This document shows, in pieces, positions 42,078-51,222 of a stretch of DNA of 64,000 bases. The first letter of the stretch is position 1, and each line of letters opens with the position of its first letter. Under the pieces are notes generated by a model that was not told where the DNA came from, did not search any database, and saw only the letters and a program-made list of their open reading frames with translations. Made by a program: the position numbers and the translations under genes. The DNA comes from Roseiarcus sp036489975. GTDB lineage: Bacteria; Pseudomonadota; Alphaproteobacteria; Rhizobiales; Beijerinckiaceae. Location of the stretch: positions 40,164-104,163 of the forward strand of contig DASXES010000140.1 in NCBI GenBank assembly GCA_036489975.1, given 5' to 3'.

Positions 42078-43921
42078 GTCTGTTCCGCCTCGGCCGTCAG
42101 CGCGAACCATGCCTTTTCCGTTGCGATTATCGCGCGCTCCAGCTCGGCGCGCTTCGCCGCGAGATCGGTCATCTTGGCCGCATCGCTGTTGCGCGCGCTC
42201 GCCTGCGCCAGCGCGTCGTCGATCCGGCGAAGAAGATCATGGAAGCGATCCAGCTTGTCTTCGAGCGCGGCGATCTCCCGTTTGATCGGCTGAGGCTCAC
42301 GCCTGGGCTTGGGCCCCGCGACGACCGGGGTTTCACGTTTCGCTCTTTGTTGCGGTTCGGCGCCGCTCAGCACGAATCGGCTGTAGTCGGCGAGATCGCC
42401 GTCGAACGGTTTCACCGTCCCGTTCGCCGCCAGCCAGAGCCGGTCGACGGTGGCCTCGAGCAGGCGCCTGTCATGCGACACCAGAATGCAGGCGCCCTCG
42501 TAGTCGTTGATCGCCTCGATCAGTTCGCCGCGGCTGTCGATGTCGAGATGGTTGGTCGGCTCGTCGAGGATGAGAAGCTGCGGTCCGTCGAACGCGGCAA
42601 GTCCCATCATGAGGCGCGCCTTCTCGCCGCCCGAGAGCGAGTCGACCTTGGTGTCCGCGCGCGCCCCGGAGAAGCCGATCATCGCCGCGCGACCCCGGAT
42701 CTTCGATATTGCCTCGCCGCGCATGCGCTCGGCGATATGGTCGTAGACGCTGCCGCCGGGTTCAAGCTCATCGATCTGGTGCTGGGCGAAATAGCCGACC
42801 TGAAGCCGGTTCGCGCGCACCATCTTTCCCGCCATTGGCTCGAGGCGCCCGGAGACGAGCTTGGCGAAGGTCGACTTGCCGTTGCCGTTCTGGCCAAGGA
42901 GGCCGATGCGGTCGTCGTCGGCAAGCGACAGATCGATGCGACTGATGACGGCGCGTCCATCGTAACCGGCGCTCACCTTATCCAGGGTCACGATCGGCGG
43001 GCTCAGGCGTTTGACGACCGGCGGCCACTTGAACGGCAGCACAGACTCGTCGACGATCGCCGCGACCGGCGCCATCTTGGCCAGCATCTTGAGTCGCGAC
43101 TGGGCCTGCACGGCCTTAGACGCCTTGGCGCGAAAGCGGTCGACGAAAACCTGCAAATGGGCGCGCTTCTCCTCCTGCTTCTTGGCCGCCTTGCCGGCGA
43201 GGATCTGCTGCTCATGCCGCTGGCGCTCGAAGCTCGAGTAACCGCCGCTCCACAAAGTCAGCTTTCCGCGGTCGAGATGAAGGATCTGTTGCGCGACATC
43301 ATCGAGCAGGTCGCGGTCGTGGCTGATGACCAGAATCGTCGCCTGGCAGGTCTTGAGGTAGTCGGTGAGCCACAACACGCCTTCGAGGTCGAGGTAGTTG
43401 GTCGGCTCATCGAGCAGCAAAATATCGGGTTCGGAGAACAGCACCGCGGCGAGCGCAACGCGCATCCTCCAGCCACCGGAAAATTCTCCGAGCGAGCGGC
43501 CTTGCGCGTCCTCATCGAAGCCGAGCCCTTTGAGGATCCGTGCCGCCCGCGCCGGGGCGTTATGGGCTTCGATATCAACCAGGCGCGTGTGGATTTCCGC
43601 GATGCGCTCCGGATCGTCGGCGGTTTCCGCTTCAGCCATCAGCGCCTCGCGCTCAACGTCGGCGGAAAGCACGAAGTCGACAAGGCTTTCGGCGCCAGCC
43701 GGAGCCTCCTGATCGACGCTGCCGACGCGCGCGCCCTTGGGGACCATGATCGCGCCAGTCTCCGGCGCTAGCTCGCCACGGAGAATGCGGAAGAGCGTGG
43801 TCTTGCCGGCGCCGTTGCGCCCGACGAGGCCGACATGCGCGCCAGACGGCAGCGGGGCGGTCGCGTTGTCGATCAGGAGACGCTCGCCGAGGCGATAGGT
43901 GAGGGCGCTGATGTGCAGCAT
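42074..43921 (-). CDS. ABC-F family ATPase
   Basis: 615 residues. Two tandem ABC ATPase domains without membrane segments: Walker A GRNGAGKTT (about 30-38) and GQNGNGKST (about 340-348), signatures FSGGW and LSGGE, Walker B ILLLDEPT and LLILDEPT. A charged linker and C-terminal coiled coil (about 540-610) follow. ABC-F proteins act on the ribosome (Uup/EttA/YheS type) rather than in transport. ATG at 43921 gives MLHISALTY. The next gene overlaps its stop by 4 bp. Confidence 0.93.
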   Translation of the reverse strand: MLHISALTYRLGERLLIDNATAPLPSGAHVGLVGRNGAGKTTLFRILRGELAPETGAIMVPKGARVGSVDQEAPAGAESLVDFVLSADVEREALMAEAETADDPERIAEIHTRLVDIEAHNAPARAARILKGLGFDEDAQGRSLGEFSGGWRMRVALAAVLFSEPDILLLDEPTNYLDLEGVLWLTDYLKTCQATILVISHDRDLLDDVAQQILHLDRGKLTLWSGGYSSFERQRHEQQILAGKAAKKQEEKRAHLQVFVDRFRAKASKAVQAQSRLKMLAKMAPVAAIVDESVLPFKWPPVVKRLSPPIVTLDKVSAGYDGRAVISRIDLSLADDDRIGLLGQNGNGKSTFAKLVSGRLEPMAGKMVRANRLQVGYFAQHQIDELEPGGSVYDHIAERMRGEAISKIRGRAAMIGFSGARADTKVDSLSGGEKARLMMGLAAFDGPQLLILDEPTNHLDIDSRGELIEAINDYEGACILVSHDRRLLEATVDRLWLAANGTVKPFDGDLADYSRFVLSGAEPQQRAKRETPVVAGPKPRREPQPIKREIAALEDKLDRFHDLLRRIDDALAQASARNSDAAKMTDLAAKRAELERAIIATEKAWFALTAEAEQT

Positions 43922-44094
43922 GGGCGCGCTTTTCGCGCGGCGCGCTCGGTCTGGCAAGATCGAATGGTCAACCGCGAGGCGCGGCGCCTAGGACGAGCCT
44001 CGTCGAGAAGTTCAGACTGGCCGAGGCTTGTTGTATAGCAGCCGTCAAGCGTCAGGTGCAGCCGGAGGCTTTATTCGATGTCGGGAGACGTGCA

Positions 44095-45744
44095 GTGTTG
44101 GTCGGGCGTCAAATTCTAAATCGGGTTCTTGCGTCTGTTGCTCTCTCGATTGTTCTGGGCATGGGCGCGCCGTCGGCCTCCCATGCCGATGACGGCGCTT
44201 CGTCCACCGCGACCGTCTCGGGTACGAAGGTCGCCGCCAAGGAGGCTGAGCCGGTCACCACCAAGGACCCGCAGATCGCGCTCGACGATCTCGAGCTTCT
44301 CCTGGCGCCGATGACGATGGAGGAGACGGAGACCGAGGCGAAAGGGTGGTATGCGCTGCTGAGGGCCAAGGAGCGCGAGATCACCGTCGCGGAACTGGAT
44401 GTCCGCCGAAAGAACCGCGAAATCGCGCAATTGGAGAAGCAGAAGACCGCCGCGGCCGATCTCGCGAAGGCGACCGAAGAGGTCAAAGCCGCGACGTCCG
44501 ACAAGGATAAGGAGACGGCTACCCAGCATCTCGCGGCCGCCCAGAAAAATCTGGCCGAAACGGTCAAAACCGCGAGCAAGGAGACCGCCAAGGAGGACAA
44601 GAAAGCCGAGGCGACCACCGCCGCCATGGCCAAACAAGCCGAGGCGGCGCCTCCGCCGGCCGCCATTGTCGATGCCGGGACCGCAACAGCAAGCGCAGGG
44701 GTCGTGCCGGCTGCGAGCGACAAGGCCGTTCTGCAGAAGGCGGCCGAATCCGCGGCGAAGAAATCCGGCGGCGCGGGTGGCGCCGCAAAGGTTGAGAAGG
44801 TGGTCGCCGCGACTGAGAAAGAAGCCGCCGCTGCGGACCAGATCAAGACGCTGACTCAATCAACCCCGGCGGCGGCGGCCACAATTGCGCCCGGAGCGGC
44901 CACCGCCGCAGTCGCCGACAGCTCGAAAAAGGCCGAGAAGCTGGCTGAGAAGGCTGACGAGGCCACCGCCGCCAAGACCGACGTCAAGGTTCAGCTCGTC
45001 GATTACAGCACGCAATTGATGGGTGAGCGCACCGGGCTGACCGACCGTCTGAAACTGGTCCTCGACAAGTTCGAAGCCAAAGGCGGCGACGGGAAGCCCT
45101 ACCGCCTCTACATCGCCTCGATCGGCGGCATCAAAATCGACGTTACCGACCGAACCGCGACCCTGGCGAGAATTTCAGGCTGGCTTTCTTCCGAGGAGGG
45201 CGGGCTCAGGCTGGCGCGCGATGTGGGGACATTTCTCGCTTACATCATCGGGGCGATCATCGTCGCCAGGATCGTCCGCATGATCCTGCGGCGCGTCATG
45301 AGCGGGGATCACGTGACCTCGCAGCTCTTGCGCGACTTCATCATCTCGTCCTCCGGGCGCGTCATTGTCGCGATCGGCTTCCTGCTCGCCTTGTCCGCGC
45401 TCGAGGTGAACCTGGCGCCGCTGCTCGCGGTCATCGGCGCGGCCGGCTTCGTCGTCGCCTTCGCCTTGCAGGGCACGCTCAGCAACTTCGCCAGCGGGCT
45501 CTTGATCATGGTGTTCAAGCCCTTCGACGTCGGTGACAACGTCGAGGTCGGCGGCGGGATCAAGGGCAAGGTCACCCACGTGACCATCTTCAGCACCTAC
45601 ATCCGCACGGAGGATGGGCTCACCAAGATCGTGCCCAACGACAACATCTGGAAGAGCGTCATCGTCAACGAAACGACCGGGGTGATGAAGGCCCCGGCCA
45701 CGGCCGAGGCGACAGCGGCCGAGGCGAAGTCCGAGGCAGCTTGA
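44095..45744 (+). CDS. MscS-family mechanosensitive channel with long periplasmic domain
   Basis: 549 residues from the GTG at 44095, chosen for its GGGAGA site; a GTG at 44056 is also in frame. A signal peptide (about 5-30, ending SHA) is followed by ~300 residues rich in Ala, Lys and Glu (coiled coil, low complexity), a membrane segment, then the MscS core: LLRDFIISSSGRVI, LAPLLAVIGAAGFVVAFALQG and the beta domain GDNVEVGGGIKGKVT. The protein should open under membrane tension after osmotic shock. The C-terminal vestibule is short. Monocistronic. Confidence 0.9.
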   Translation: MLVGRQILNRVLASVALSIVLGMGAPSASHADDGASSTATVSGTKVAAKEAEPVTTKDPQIALDDLELLLAPMTMEETETEAKGWYALLRAKEREITVAELDVRRKNREIAQLEKQKTAAADLAKATEEVKAATSDKDKETATQHLAAAQKNLAETVKTASKETAKEDKKAEATTAAMAKQAEAAPPPAAIVDAGTATASAGVVPAASDKAVLQKAAESAAKKSGGAGGAAKVEKVVAATEKEAAAADQIKTLTQSTPAAAATIAPGAATAAVADSSKKAEKLAEKADEATAAKTDVKVQLVDYSTQLMGERTGLTDRLKLVLDKFEAKGGDGKPYRLYIASIGGIKIDVTDRTATLARISGWLSSEEGGLRLARDVGTFLAYIIGAIIVARIVRMILRRVMSGDHVTSQLLRDFIISSSGRVIVAIGFLLALSALEVNLAPLLAVIGAAGFVVAFALQGTLSNFASGLLIMVFKPFDVGDNVEVGGGIKGKVTHVTIFSTYIRTEDGLTKIVPNDNIWKSVIVNETTGVMKAPATAEATAAEAKSEAA

Positions 45745-45891
45745 GTAACGCCCCCCAAGGCTTGTTCGTCGGCCCGGTGGCTGGGGCGGACCGACGCGAC
45801 CTGAGAGTTAGATCAAATCGCGGACGAACGGGGCGGAGACGCTCGGCCGCCTGCGCGGTTCCGCCCCGTATGATTCCGAAGCTCCCTTCGC

Positions 45892-46602
45892 TCAAGGCTT
45901 GTTCGGGATGTCCAACATGGCTCCGGTGCGGAACAGAAGGCCTGCAGCTCCCGCTCCGATCAGCGGCGCGATGATGAACAGCCACAGTTGCGCGACCGCG
46001 CCGGGGTTCGAACCGATCCCGACCAGCGCCGGACCGATCGAGCGGGCCGGATTGACCGATGTGCCGGTGACGTTGATGCCGACCAGATGAATCACCACCA
46101 GCGTGAGGCCGATGGCGAGGCCGGCGAAGCCGGTCGGCGCGATCGGGTGGGTGACGCCGAGAATGCACACCAGGAACAGGAACGTCCCCACCACTTCGAA
46201 GACGAAGGCGGAGCCCAAGCCGTATTCGCCGAAATGACCTGGTCCCCAGCCGTTCTGTCCGAGGCCGCCGTCCCAGCCGTGGGCCTTGCCGGACAGCATG
46301 ACATAGAGCACCGCCGCCCCCAAGATCGCGCCCAGGATCTGGGCGATCCAGTAGCCGATCATGTCGGCTGCGCTCATGCGGCCCGCGACATAAACCCCGA
46401 AGCTCACCGCTGGATTGACATGGCAGCCGGAGATCGGCCCGATGCCATAGGCCATCGCGACAATGGCGAAGCCGAAGGCGCTCGCGATGCCAAGAAGGTC
46501 GACCGCCGTCGCCCCTGAGCCCATGCCGCCGATCACCGCAGTGCCCACGCCGAAAAACACCAGCGCGAACGTGCCGATAAACTCAGCTGCCTGCTTGTTC
46601 AT
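45892..46602 (-). CDS. aqpZ: Aquaporin Z-like water channel
   Basis: 236 residues with six membrane helices and two half-helices. Both NPA boxes are complete: HVNPAVSFG and SVNPARSIG, the latter with the AqpZ-type Arg. The selectivity-filter pattern (HPIAPTGFAGLAIG and the Cys/Thr near the second NPA) fits water rather than glycerol. ATG at 46602 with a GGGAGGGGGTGG site before it. Convergent with the MscS gene; both deal with osmotic change. Confidence 0.93.
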   Translation of the reverse strand: MNKQAAEFIGTFALVFFGVGTAVIGGMGSGATAVDLLGIASAFGFAIVAMAYGIGPISGCHVNPAVSFGVYVAGRMSAADMIGYWIAQILGAILGAAVLYVMLSGKAHGWDGGLGQNGWGPGHFGEYGLGSAFVFEVVGTFLFLVCILGVTHPIAPTGFAGLAIGLTLVVIHLVGINVTGTSVNPARSIGPALVGIGSNPGAVAQLWLFIIAPLIGAGAAGLLFRTGAMLDIPNKP

Positions 46603-46734
46603 GTCCACCCCCTCCCGTCCGAATCGACGGGACGTTCTTATACTATAGCTCGAGCGTGAGAAAAGCCTTGGCGTTCGTGGCCAAAGCCGTTCGTCCACCC
46701 GCGAGCCGTTGCTTTCGCGGGGTCCGGGCTATAT

Positions 46735-47190
46735 ATGCGACGCCTTTTTGATGACCCCTCGATGAACGGCGCGGCTTTCGCGCCGCCGGAGTTGCCGTCC
46801 CCCGTGTTGATCACCGCAGCCTACGCACAAGCCAGCGGCGCTGGCCCTTTCGGGGCCAGCACCGACACGCTGGTTCAGCTGGTGCCGATCGTGGCCATGA
46901 TCGCGATCGTCTATTTCGTGCTGTGGCGGCCGCAGCAGCGGCGAGCGAAGGAGCAGCGCGAAATGGTGCAGGCGGCGCGGCGCGGCGATGTCGTCGTCAC
47001 CACCGGGGGGCTCATCGGCAAGGTCACAAAGTCGGTCGACGACAACGAGGTTGAGTTGGAGATAGCCCCCAACGTGCGCGTGCGCCTCGCCCGCTCCGGC
47101 ATCTCTGAAGTGCGCGCCAAGGGCGAGCCCGTCAAGGATTCGGGGACGCCCGCCAAGTCGCCGGCCAAGAAGGATGCGCCCAACCCCTGA
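46735..47190 (+). CDS. yajC: Sec translocon accessory protein YajC
   Basis: Up to 151 residues. One membrane helix (LVQLVPIVAMIAIVYFVLW) followed by RPQQRRAKEQREMVQAARRGD and VTTGGLIGKV, the YajC signature. Associates with SecDF in the inner membrane. Start uncertain: ATG at 46735 or 46762, or a GTG at 46804 that begins MLITAAYAQ, as in many relatives. The last is attractive on family grounds. Lys/Pro-rich C-terminal tail. First gene of yajC-secD-secF. Confidence 0.93.
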   Translation: MRRLFDDPSMNGAAFAPPELPSPVLITAAYAQASGAGPFGASTDTLVQLVPIVAMIAIVYFVLWRPQQRRAKEQREMVQAARRGDVVVTTGGLIGKVTKSVDDNEVELEIAPNVRVRLARSGISEVRAKGEPVKDSGTPAKSPAKKDAPNP

Positions 47191-47250
47191 CGGCCGGGCC
47201 CGGCGTCATCCCGGGCGATCGACGTTTCGTTCCTGAGAATAGAAAGCCTG

Positions 47251-48840
47251 ATGCTTCGTTTCGCGAACTGGAAATTGGCCTCCGTCCTGGCGCTGGTGGC
47301 GGCCGCGGTGCTGGTGATCCTGCCGACCTTCATGCGGACCGAGACCGTGGACGCGCTCGCCGCGCGGCTGCCCAGCTTCGTTCCCATGCGCCAGATCGTG
47401 CTCGGCCTCGATCTCCAGGGCGGCGCCTACATGCTGATGGAGGTCGACCACGCCTCGGTGGTCAAGAGTCAGGTTGACGCTTTGCGCGACGACGTCCGGC
47501 AGAAGCTGCGCGACGGAAGGATTGCGATCTCCGGCGGCATCGCGGTCCAGCCGCGAGGCGTGCTGGTGCGGGTGGCCGACCCGGCCGAGCGCGCCAAGGC
47601 GTTCGACCTCCTGCAGTCGGTGAGCCAGCCGATCGGCGGGCCGCTGGCCGGTGGAAACGGGCGCACGCTCGACGTGACGCAAACCTCCGAGGGCGTTCTG
47701 CTGGCGCTGACCGACGCGGCCATCGCCGACAAGCTGCGCCATGCGGTCGGGCAATCGATCGAAGTGCTCGACCGCCGCATCAACGCCATGGGCACCAAGG
47801 AGACCATTGTCCAGCGGCAGGGCGCCGACCGGGTGCTGATCGAAGTGCCGGGCCTTCAGGACACCACGAAGCTCAAGGAGATCATCGGCCAGACCGCCAA
47901 GCTCGAGTTCCGCCTGGTCGGGCAACCGGGCGACCCGCCGAATGAAGTCGAAAACCTGCCAATGCAGAAAGGCGGCGGAACGGTGCCGGTGCAGAAGCGG
48001 GTCATGGTCGACGGCGCGGACCTGGTCGACGCGCAGCAGAGCTTCGACCAGCAGACCGGCGAGCCGGATGTCACCTTCCGCTTCAACCTGCGCGGCGGCC
48101 AGAAGTTCGGCCAGGTGACCTCCGAGAATGTCGGCCGGCCGTTCGCCATCGTGCTCGATGGCAAGGTCATTTCCGCCCCGGTGATCCGCTCCCCCATCAC
48201 TGGCGGGACCGGGCAGATCACCGGCAATTTCTCGCTCGACGAGGCCTCGAGCCTGGCCATCCTGTTGCGCGCCGGCGCCTTGCCGGCCAAACTTACGGTG
48301 GTCGAGGAACGCACGGTCGGTCCGGGCTTAGGCCAGGACTCGATCGACGCCGGCAAGCGCGCAGCGTATGTCGGCGCGGCGCTGGTCGTCGTCTACATGA
48401 TCACGACCTACGGCATCTTCGGCGTCTTCGCCGATCTCGCCCTCGCGGTGCACATCCTGTTCATCTTCGCCTCGATGGCGCTGCTCGGCGCGACGCTCAC
48501 GCTGCCCGGCATCGCCGGCATCGTCTTCACCATCGGCATGGCGGTCGATTCGAACGTCCTGATCTACGAGCGCATCCGCGAGGAGGCGCATCTCGGCCGC
48601 TCCGTCGTTTCCGCCCTCGACGCCGGCTTTCGCCGCGCCTTCGCAACCATCATCGATTCCAACGTGACGATGTTCGTGGCGGCGCTCATCCTCTATCTGT
48701 TCGGCTCGGGCGCGGTGCGCGGCTTCGCCGTCTCGCTGGGCTTGGGCATTCTGACCTCGGTCGTCACTGCGGTCACCATGACGCGCATGATGATCGCGCT
48801 CTGGTATCACCGGGCTCGGCCCAAGAGCCTGCCCATATGA
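47251..48840 (+). CDS. secD: Protein translocase subunit SecD
   Basis: 529 residues. Uses the proton gradient to pull exported proteins out of the Sec channel. N-terminal helix, then the periplasmic P1 domain, LGLDLQGGAYMLMEVD (D1), the motif GKVISAPVI, and five C-terminal helices containing FTIGMAVDSNVLIYERIREE (D4) with the Asp and Arg needed for proton coupling. Follows yajC by 60 bp. Confidence 0.97.
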   Translation: MLRFANWKLASVLALVAAAVLVILPTFMRTETVDALAARLPSFVPMRQIVLGLDLQGGAYMLMEVDHASVVKSQVDALRDDVRQKLRDGRIAISGGIAVQPRGVLVRVADPAERAKAFDLLQSVSQPIGGPLAGGNGRTLDVTQTSEGVLLALTDAAIADKLRHAVGQSIEVLDRRINAMGTKETIVQRQGADRVLIEVPGLQDTTKLKEIIGQTAKLEFRLVGQPGDPPNEVENLPMQKGGGTVPVQKRVMVDGADLVDAQQSFDQQTGEPDVTFRFNLRGGQKFGQVTSENVGRPFAIVLDGKVISAPVIRSPITGGTGQITGNFSLDEASSLAILLRAGALPAKLTVVEERTVGPGLGQDSIDAGKRAAYVGAALVVVYMITTYGIFGVFADLALAVHILFIFASMALLGATLTLPGIAGIVFTIGMAVDSNVLIYERIREEAHLGRSVVSALDAGFRRAFATIIDSNVTMFVAALILYLFGSGAVRGFAVSLGLGILTSVVTAVTMTRMMIALWYHRARPKSLPI

Positions 48841-48889
48841 CCGGGGCTGCCGATATGAGCGGGGCGAAGCACATAACGGACCTTGCGGC

Positions 48890-49858
48890 ATGAAACTGCT
48901 TCGGCTCGCGCCCGAGAACACGAAATTCGGCTTCATGCGGTTCCGCCGCGTGAGCTATCCGCTGTCAGCGTTCCTGTCGATCGTTTCCGTCCTCATGTTC
49001 CTGTTCGTGGGCATGAATTTCGGCATCGATTTCGCCGGCGGCACCCAGGTCGACATGCGCGCCAAAAGCGGCGTGGCCGACGTCGCCGGAATTCGGGCCA
49101 AGGCGGAAAGCCTGGGCGTCGGGCCGGTCGAAGTGCAGCGGATTGGCGGCGAATCGGATGTCATTCTCAAGCTGAACGTGCAGCCGGGAGGCGATCAGGG
49201 CGAACAATCCGCCATCGCCAAGCTCAGGGAGGCCTTTTCGGCGGCCTATGAGTTCCGAAGCGTCGATTCGGTCGGCCCGACCATCTCCTCCGAGCTGGTC
49301 CAGCGCGGAACGCTCGGCGTGGTCGTCGCCATCATCGCGGTCCTGACCTATCTGTGGTTCCGCTTCGAGTGGCAGTTCGCGGTCGGGGCGATCATCGGCA
49401 CGATGCACGATCTTTTGCTGACCGTCGGCTTCTTCTGCGTGACGCAGCTCGAGTTCAACCAGACCTCGATCGCCGCGATCCTCACCATCGTCGGCTATTC
49501 CCTCAACGAGACGGTGGTCGTGCTCGACCGCATCCGTGAGGTGATGCGCAAATACAAGCGCCTGTCGACCGCCGAAATCATCGACATGTCGATCAACGCC
49601 GTGCTGCCGCGCACCATCATGACGGCGACCACGGTCTTTCTCGCGCTTCTGGCGCTGTTCTTCCTCGGCGGCCATGTCATCCGCTCGTTCTCGGCGGCGA
49701 TGATCTGGGGCATTTTCGTCGCCACCTATTCCTCGATCTTCATCTGCTCGCCGATGCTCATCTACATGGGGGTGCGCGCCGACACTTTCGACAGGATGCG
49801 GGAAAAGGAAATCGCCGGCGCCGATGTGAAAGATGTGAAGGCGAAGGAGAAGGCGTGA
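48890..49858 (+). CDS. secF: Protein translocase subunit SecF
   Basis: 322 residues, partner of SecD. Six helices around a smaller periplasmic domain. Seen: FGIDFAGGTQVDMR, then VGYSLNETVVVLDRIREVMRKY (D4 region) and TTVFLALLALFFLGGHVIRSFS. The stop overlaps the next gene's GTG by 4 bp, so the export operon continues into the Mth938-like gene. Confidence 0.97.
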   Translation: MKLLRLAPENTKFGFMRFRRVSYPLSAFLSIVSVLMFLFVGMNFGIDFAGGTQVDMRAKSGVADVAGIRAKAESLGVGPVEVQRIGGESDVILKLNVQPGGDQGEQSAIAKLREAFSAAYEFRSVDSVGPTISSELVQRGTLGVVVAIIAVLTYLWFRFEWQFAVGAIIGTMHDLLLTVGFFCVTQLEFNQTSIAAILTIVGYSLNETVVVLDRIREVMRKYKRLSTAEIIDMSINAVLPRTIMTATTVFLALLALFFLGGHVIRSFSAAMIWGIFVATYSSIFICSPMLIYMGVRADTFDRMREKEIAGADVKDVKAKEKA

Positions 49859-50253
49859 CCGAGGCTGAGCCGCGGCCCCGTTTCGCGCCCGGCAGCCACC
49901 CGATCGCCGCGCACGGGCATGGCGCCTTCGCCTTCGCCGGCATGCGCCATGCGGGCTCGATCCTGGCGACGCCAACCGGGGTGCGGCCAATCGAGGCGGC
50001 GAGCGTCGAGGATCTGGATCCAGAGGCGCTCGCGCCGCTCATCGCCGAATGCGCGGAGAAACCCGGCTCGATCGAGTTCCTTGTCGTCGGAACCGGCGCG
50101 CGCATGGCGCCAATCTCAAAAGCGTTGCGGGCGTCGCTGAGCCGCGCGGGCCTTCGCTTCGAAGCCATGGCGACCGGCTCGGCGCTTAAGGTCTATAACG
50201 TCATGCAGTCGGAAGGCCGCCGGGTGGCGGCGGCGCTGATCGCCGCGCCGTGA
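49855..50253 (+). CDS. Mth938-like / NDUFAF3-related protein
   Basis: 132 residues, GTG start overlapping the secF stop. Single DUF498 domain (Mth938 fold): FAFAGMRHAGSILATPTGV, EFLVVGTGARMAPI and FEAMATGSALKVYNVMQSEGR. The human homologue NDUFAF3 is a complex I assembly factor, and its gene neighbourhood with secDF and the next gene is conserved in alphaproteobacteria. The bacterial role is probably in complex I or membrane protein assembly (inference). Confidence 0.88.
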   Translation: MTEAEPRPRFAPGSHPIAAHGHGAFAFAGMRHAGSILATPTGVRPIEAASVEDLDPEALAPLIAECAEKPGSIEFLVVGTGARMAPISKALRASLSRAGLRFEAMATGSALKVYNVMQSEGRRVAAALIAAP

Positions 50254-51122
50254 CCGAGCGCCGTCCTCCGGGCGCCGGCGCGCTTGGCGAGGCCAACCGA
50301 TATTGCGCCGCGTTCGCCCGCGCTCACGCTCGCGATCAATGGCTTGCCGCGCTCTACGCGAAGCCCAGCGCGCGCGACGGGCTTTTTGCGCTGGCGAGCT
50401 TCGATGCGGAAATTCGTCACGCGCTCACCCGTGCGCGCGATCCCAATCTCATGGCGATACGGCTCGCCTGGTGGCGCGAAGCGATCGCCGGCGATCGGCG
50501 CGACGAGGCGGCGGGGAGCCCGGTCGCGCTGGCTCTAGGCGCGGCGATCGAGGCCTCCGCGCTGCCAAAAGCCTGGCTCGAGGCGATGCTCGACGCGCGC
50601 CTGCAGGAGGTCGCGCCGCAGGACGATTTCAACCACGTGGCTTTTCGCGCTTTCGCCGACGAGAGCGAGGGTGCGCGGCTCAGGCTGGCTTCGCGCATCG
50701 TCACGGGAGGACAGGATCTCGACCCGGCGGAGGCGCACGCGCCCGCCGGCATGGCGCTCGCCCTCATCCGCCTGCTTAAGGAACTGCCGTTCAAGGCCGG
50801 ATCGGCGCCGACGCTGATCCCCGTCGACGTCGCCGCCCGCCACGCAGCGAGCCTGGCGGACTTCGACGCCCGCCGGGCGACCCCTGGCGTCATCGCGGCC
50901 TCAGCCGAACTTCGCGCATTGGCGCGCGACGAACTCACCGAGGCGGAGCGCCGGCTGAAAAGCGCGGCGCCGTCGCTCCTGCCGGCGTTCATTCCGCTCG
51001 CTCCATTGCGGCTCGACCTCGATCGGCTCGACCGCAACGCGGCCCGCCCGTTCGATCCGCCAAGCGAAGTCTCGCCCCTCCGCCGGCAATGGGCGATCTG
51101 GCGCTGGGCGCGGGCGCGGTGA
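50250..51122 (+). CDS. Squalene/phytoene synthase-like protein (NDUFAF6-related)
   Basis: 290 residues, GTG start overlapping the preceding stop by 4 bp. The all-helical trans-isoprenyl-synthase fold is recognised by SFDAEIRHALTRARDPNLMAIRLAWWREAI. The Asp-rich motifs of true synthases (DDxxD) are degenerate: DAEIR, and DDFNHVAFRAFADESEG. This matches the NDUFAF6/C8orf38 group, which assists complex I assembly, more than carotenoid enzymes. With secF and the Mth938-like gene it forms a conserved cluster. Confidence 0.85.
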   Translation: MTERRPPGAGALGEANRYCAAFARAHARDQWLAALYAKPSARDGLFALASFDAEIRHALTRARDPNLMAIRLAWWREAIAGDRRDEAAGSPVALALGAAIEASALPKAWLEAMLDARLQEVAPQDDFNHVAFRAFADESEGARLRLASRIVTGGQDLDPAEAHAPAGMALALIRLLKELPFKAGSAPTLIPVDVAARHAASLADFDARRATPGVIAASAELRALARDELTEAERRLKSAAPSLLPAFIPLAPLRLDLDRLDRNAARPFDPPSEVSPLRRQWAIWRWARAR

Positions 51123-51222
51123 GGGTTGCCCGGACGCTCCAGGGGATAAGCGCGCTCGATAGGACGTGGGCTCCATTCTGCAATTGTTCGCCGCCGAGAG
51201 CCCGGCTTAGACTGCCGCCCTC

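Noticed and set aside
45759..45910. CAAGGCTTGTTCG present twice in the MscS/aquaporin gap
   Set aside because: Only 13 bases, one copy lies in the aquaporin 3' end, and there is no symmetrical arrangement; most likely chance.
46000..46020. GGGGTTCGAACCGATCCC, similar to a tRNA T-loop
   Set aside because: It lies within the aquaporin gene and no acceptor or anticodon arm can be built around it.
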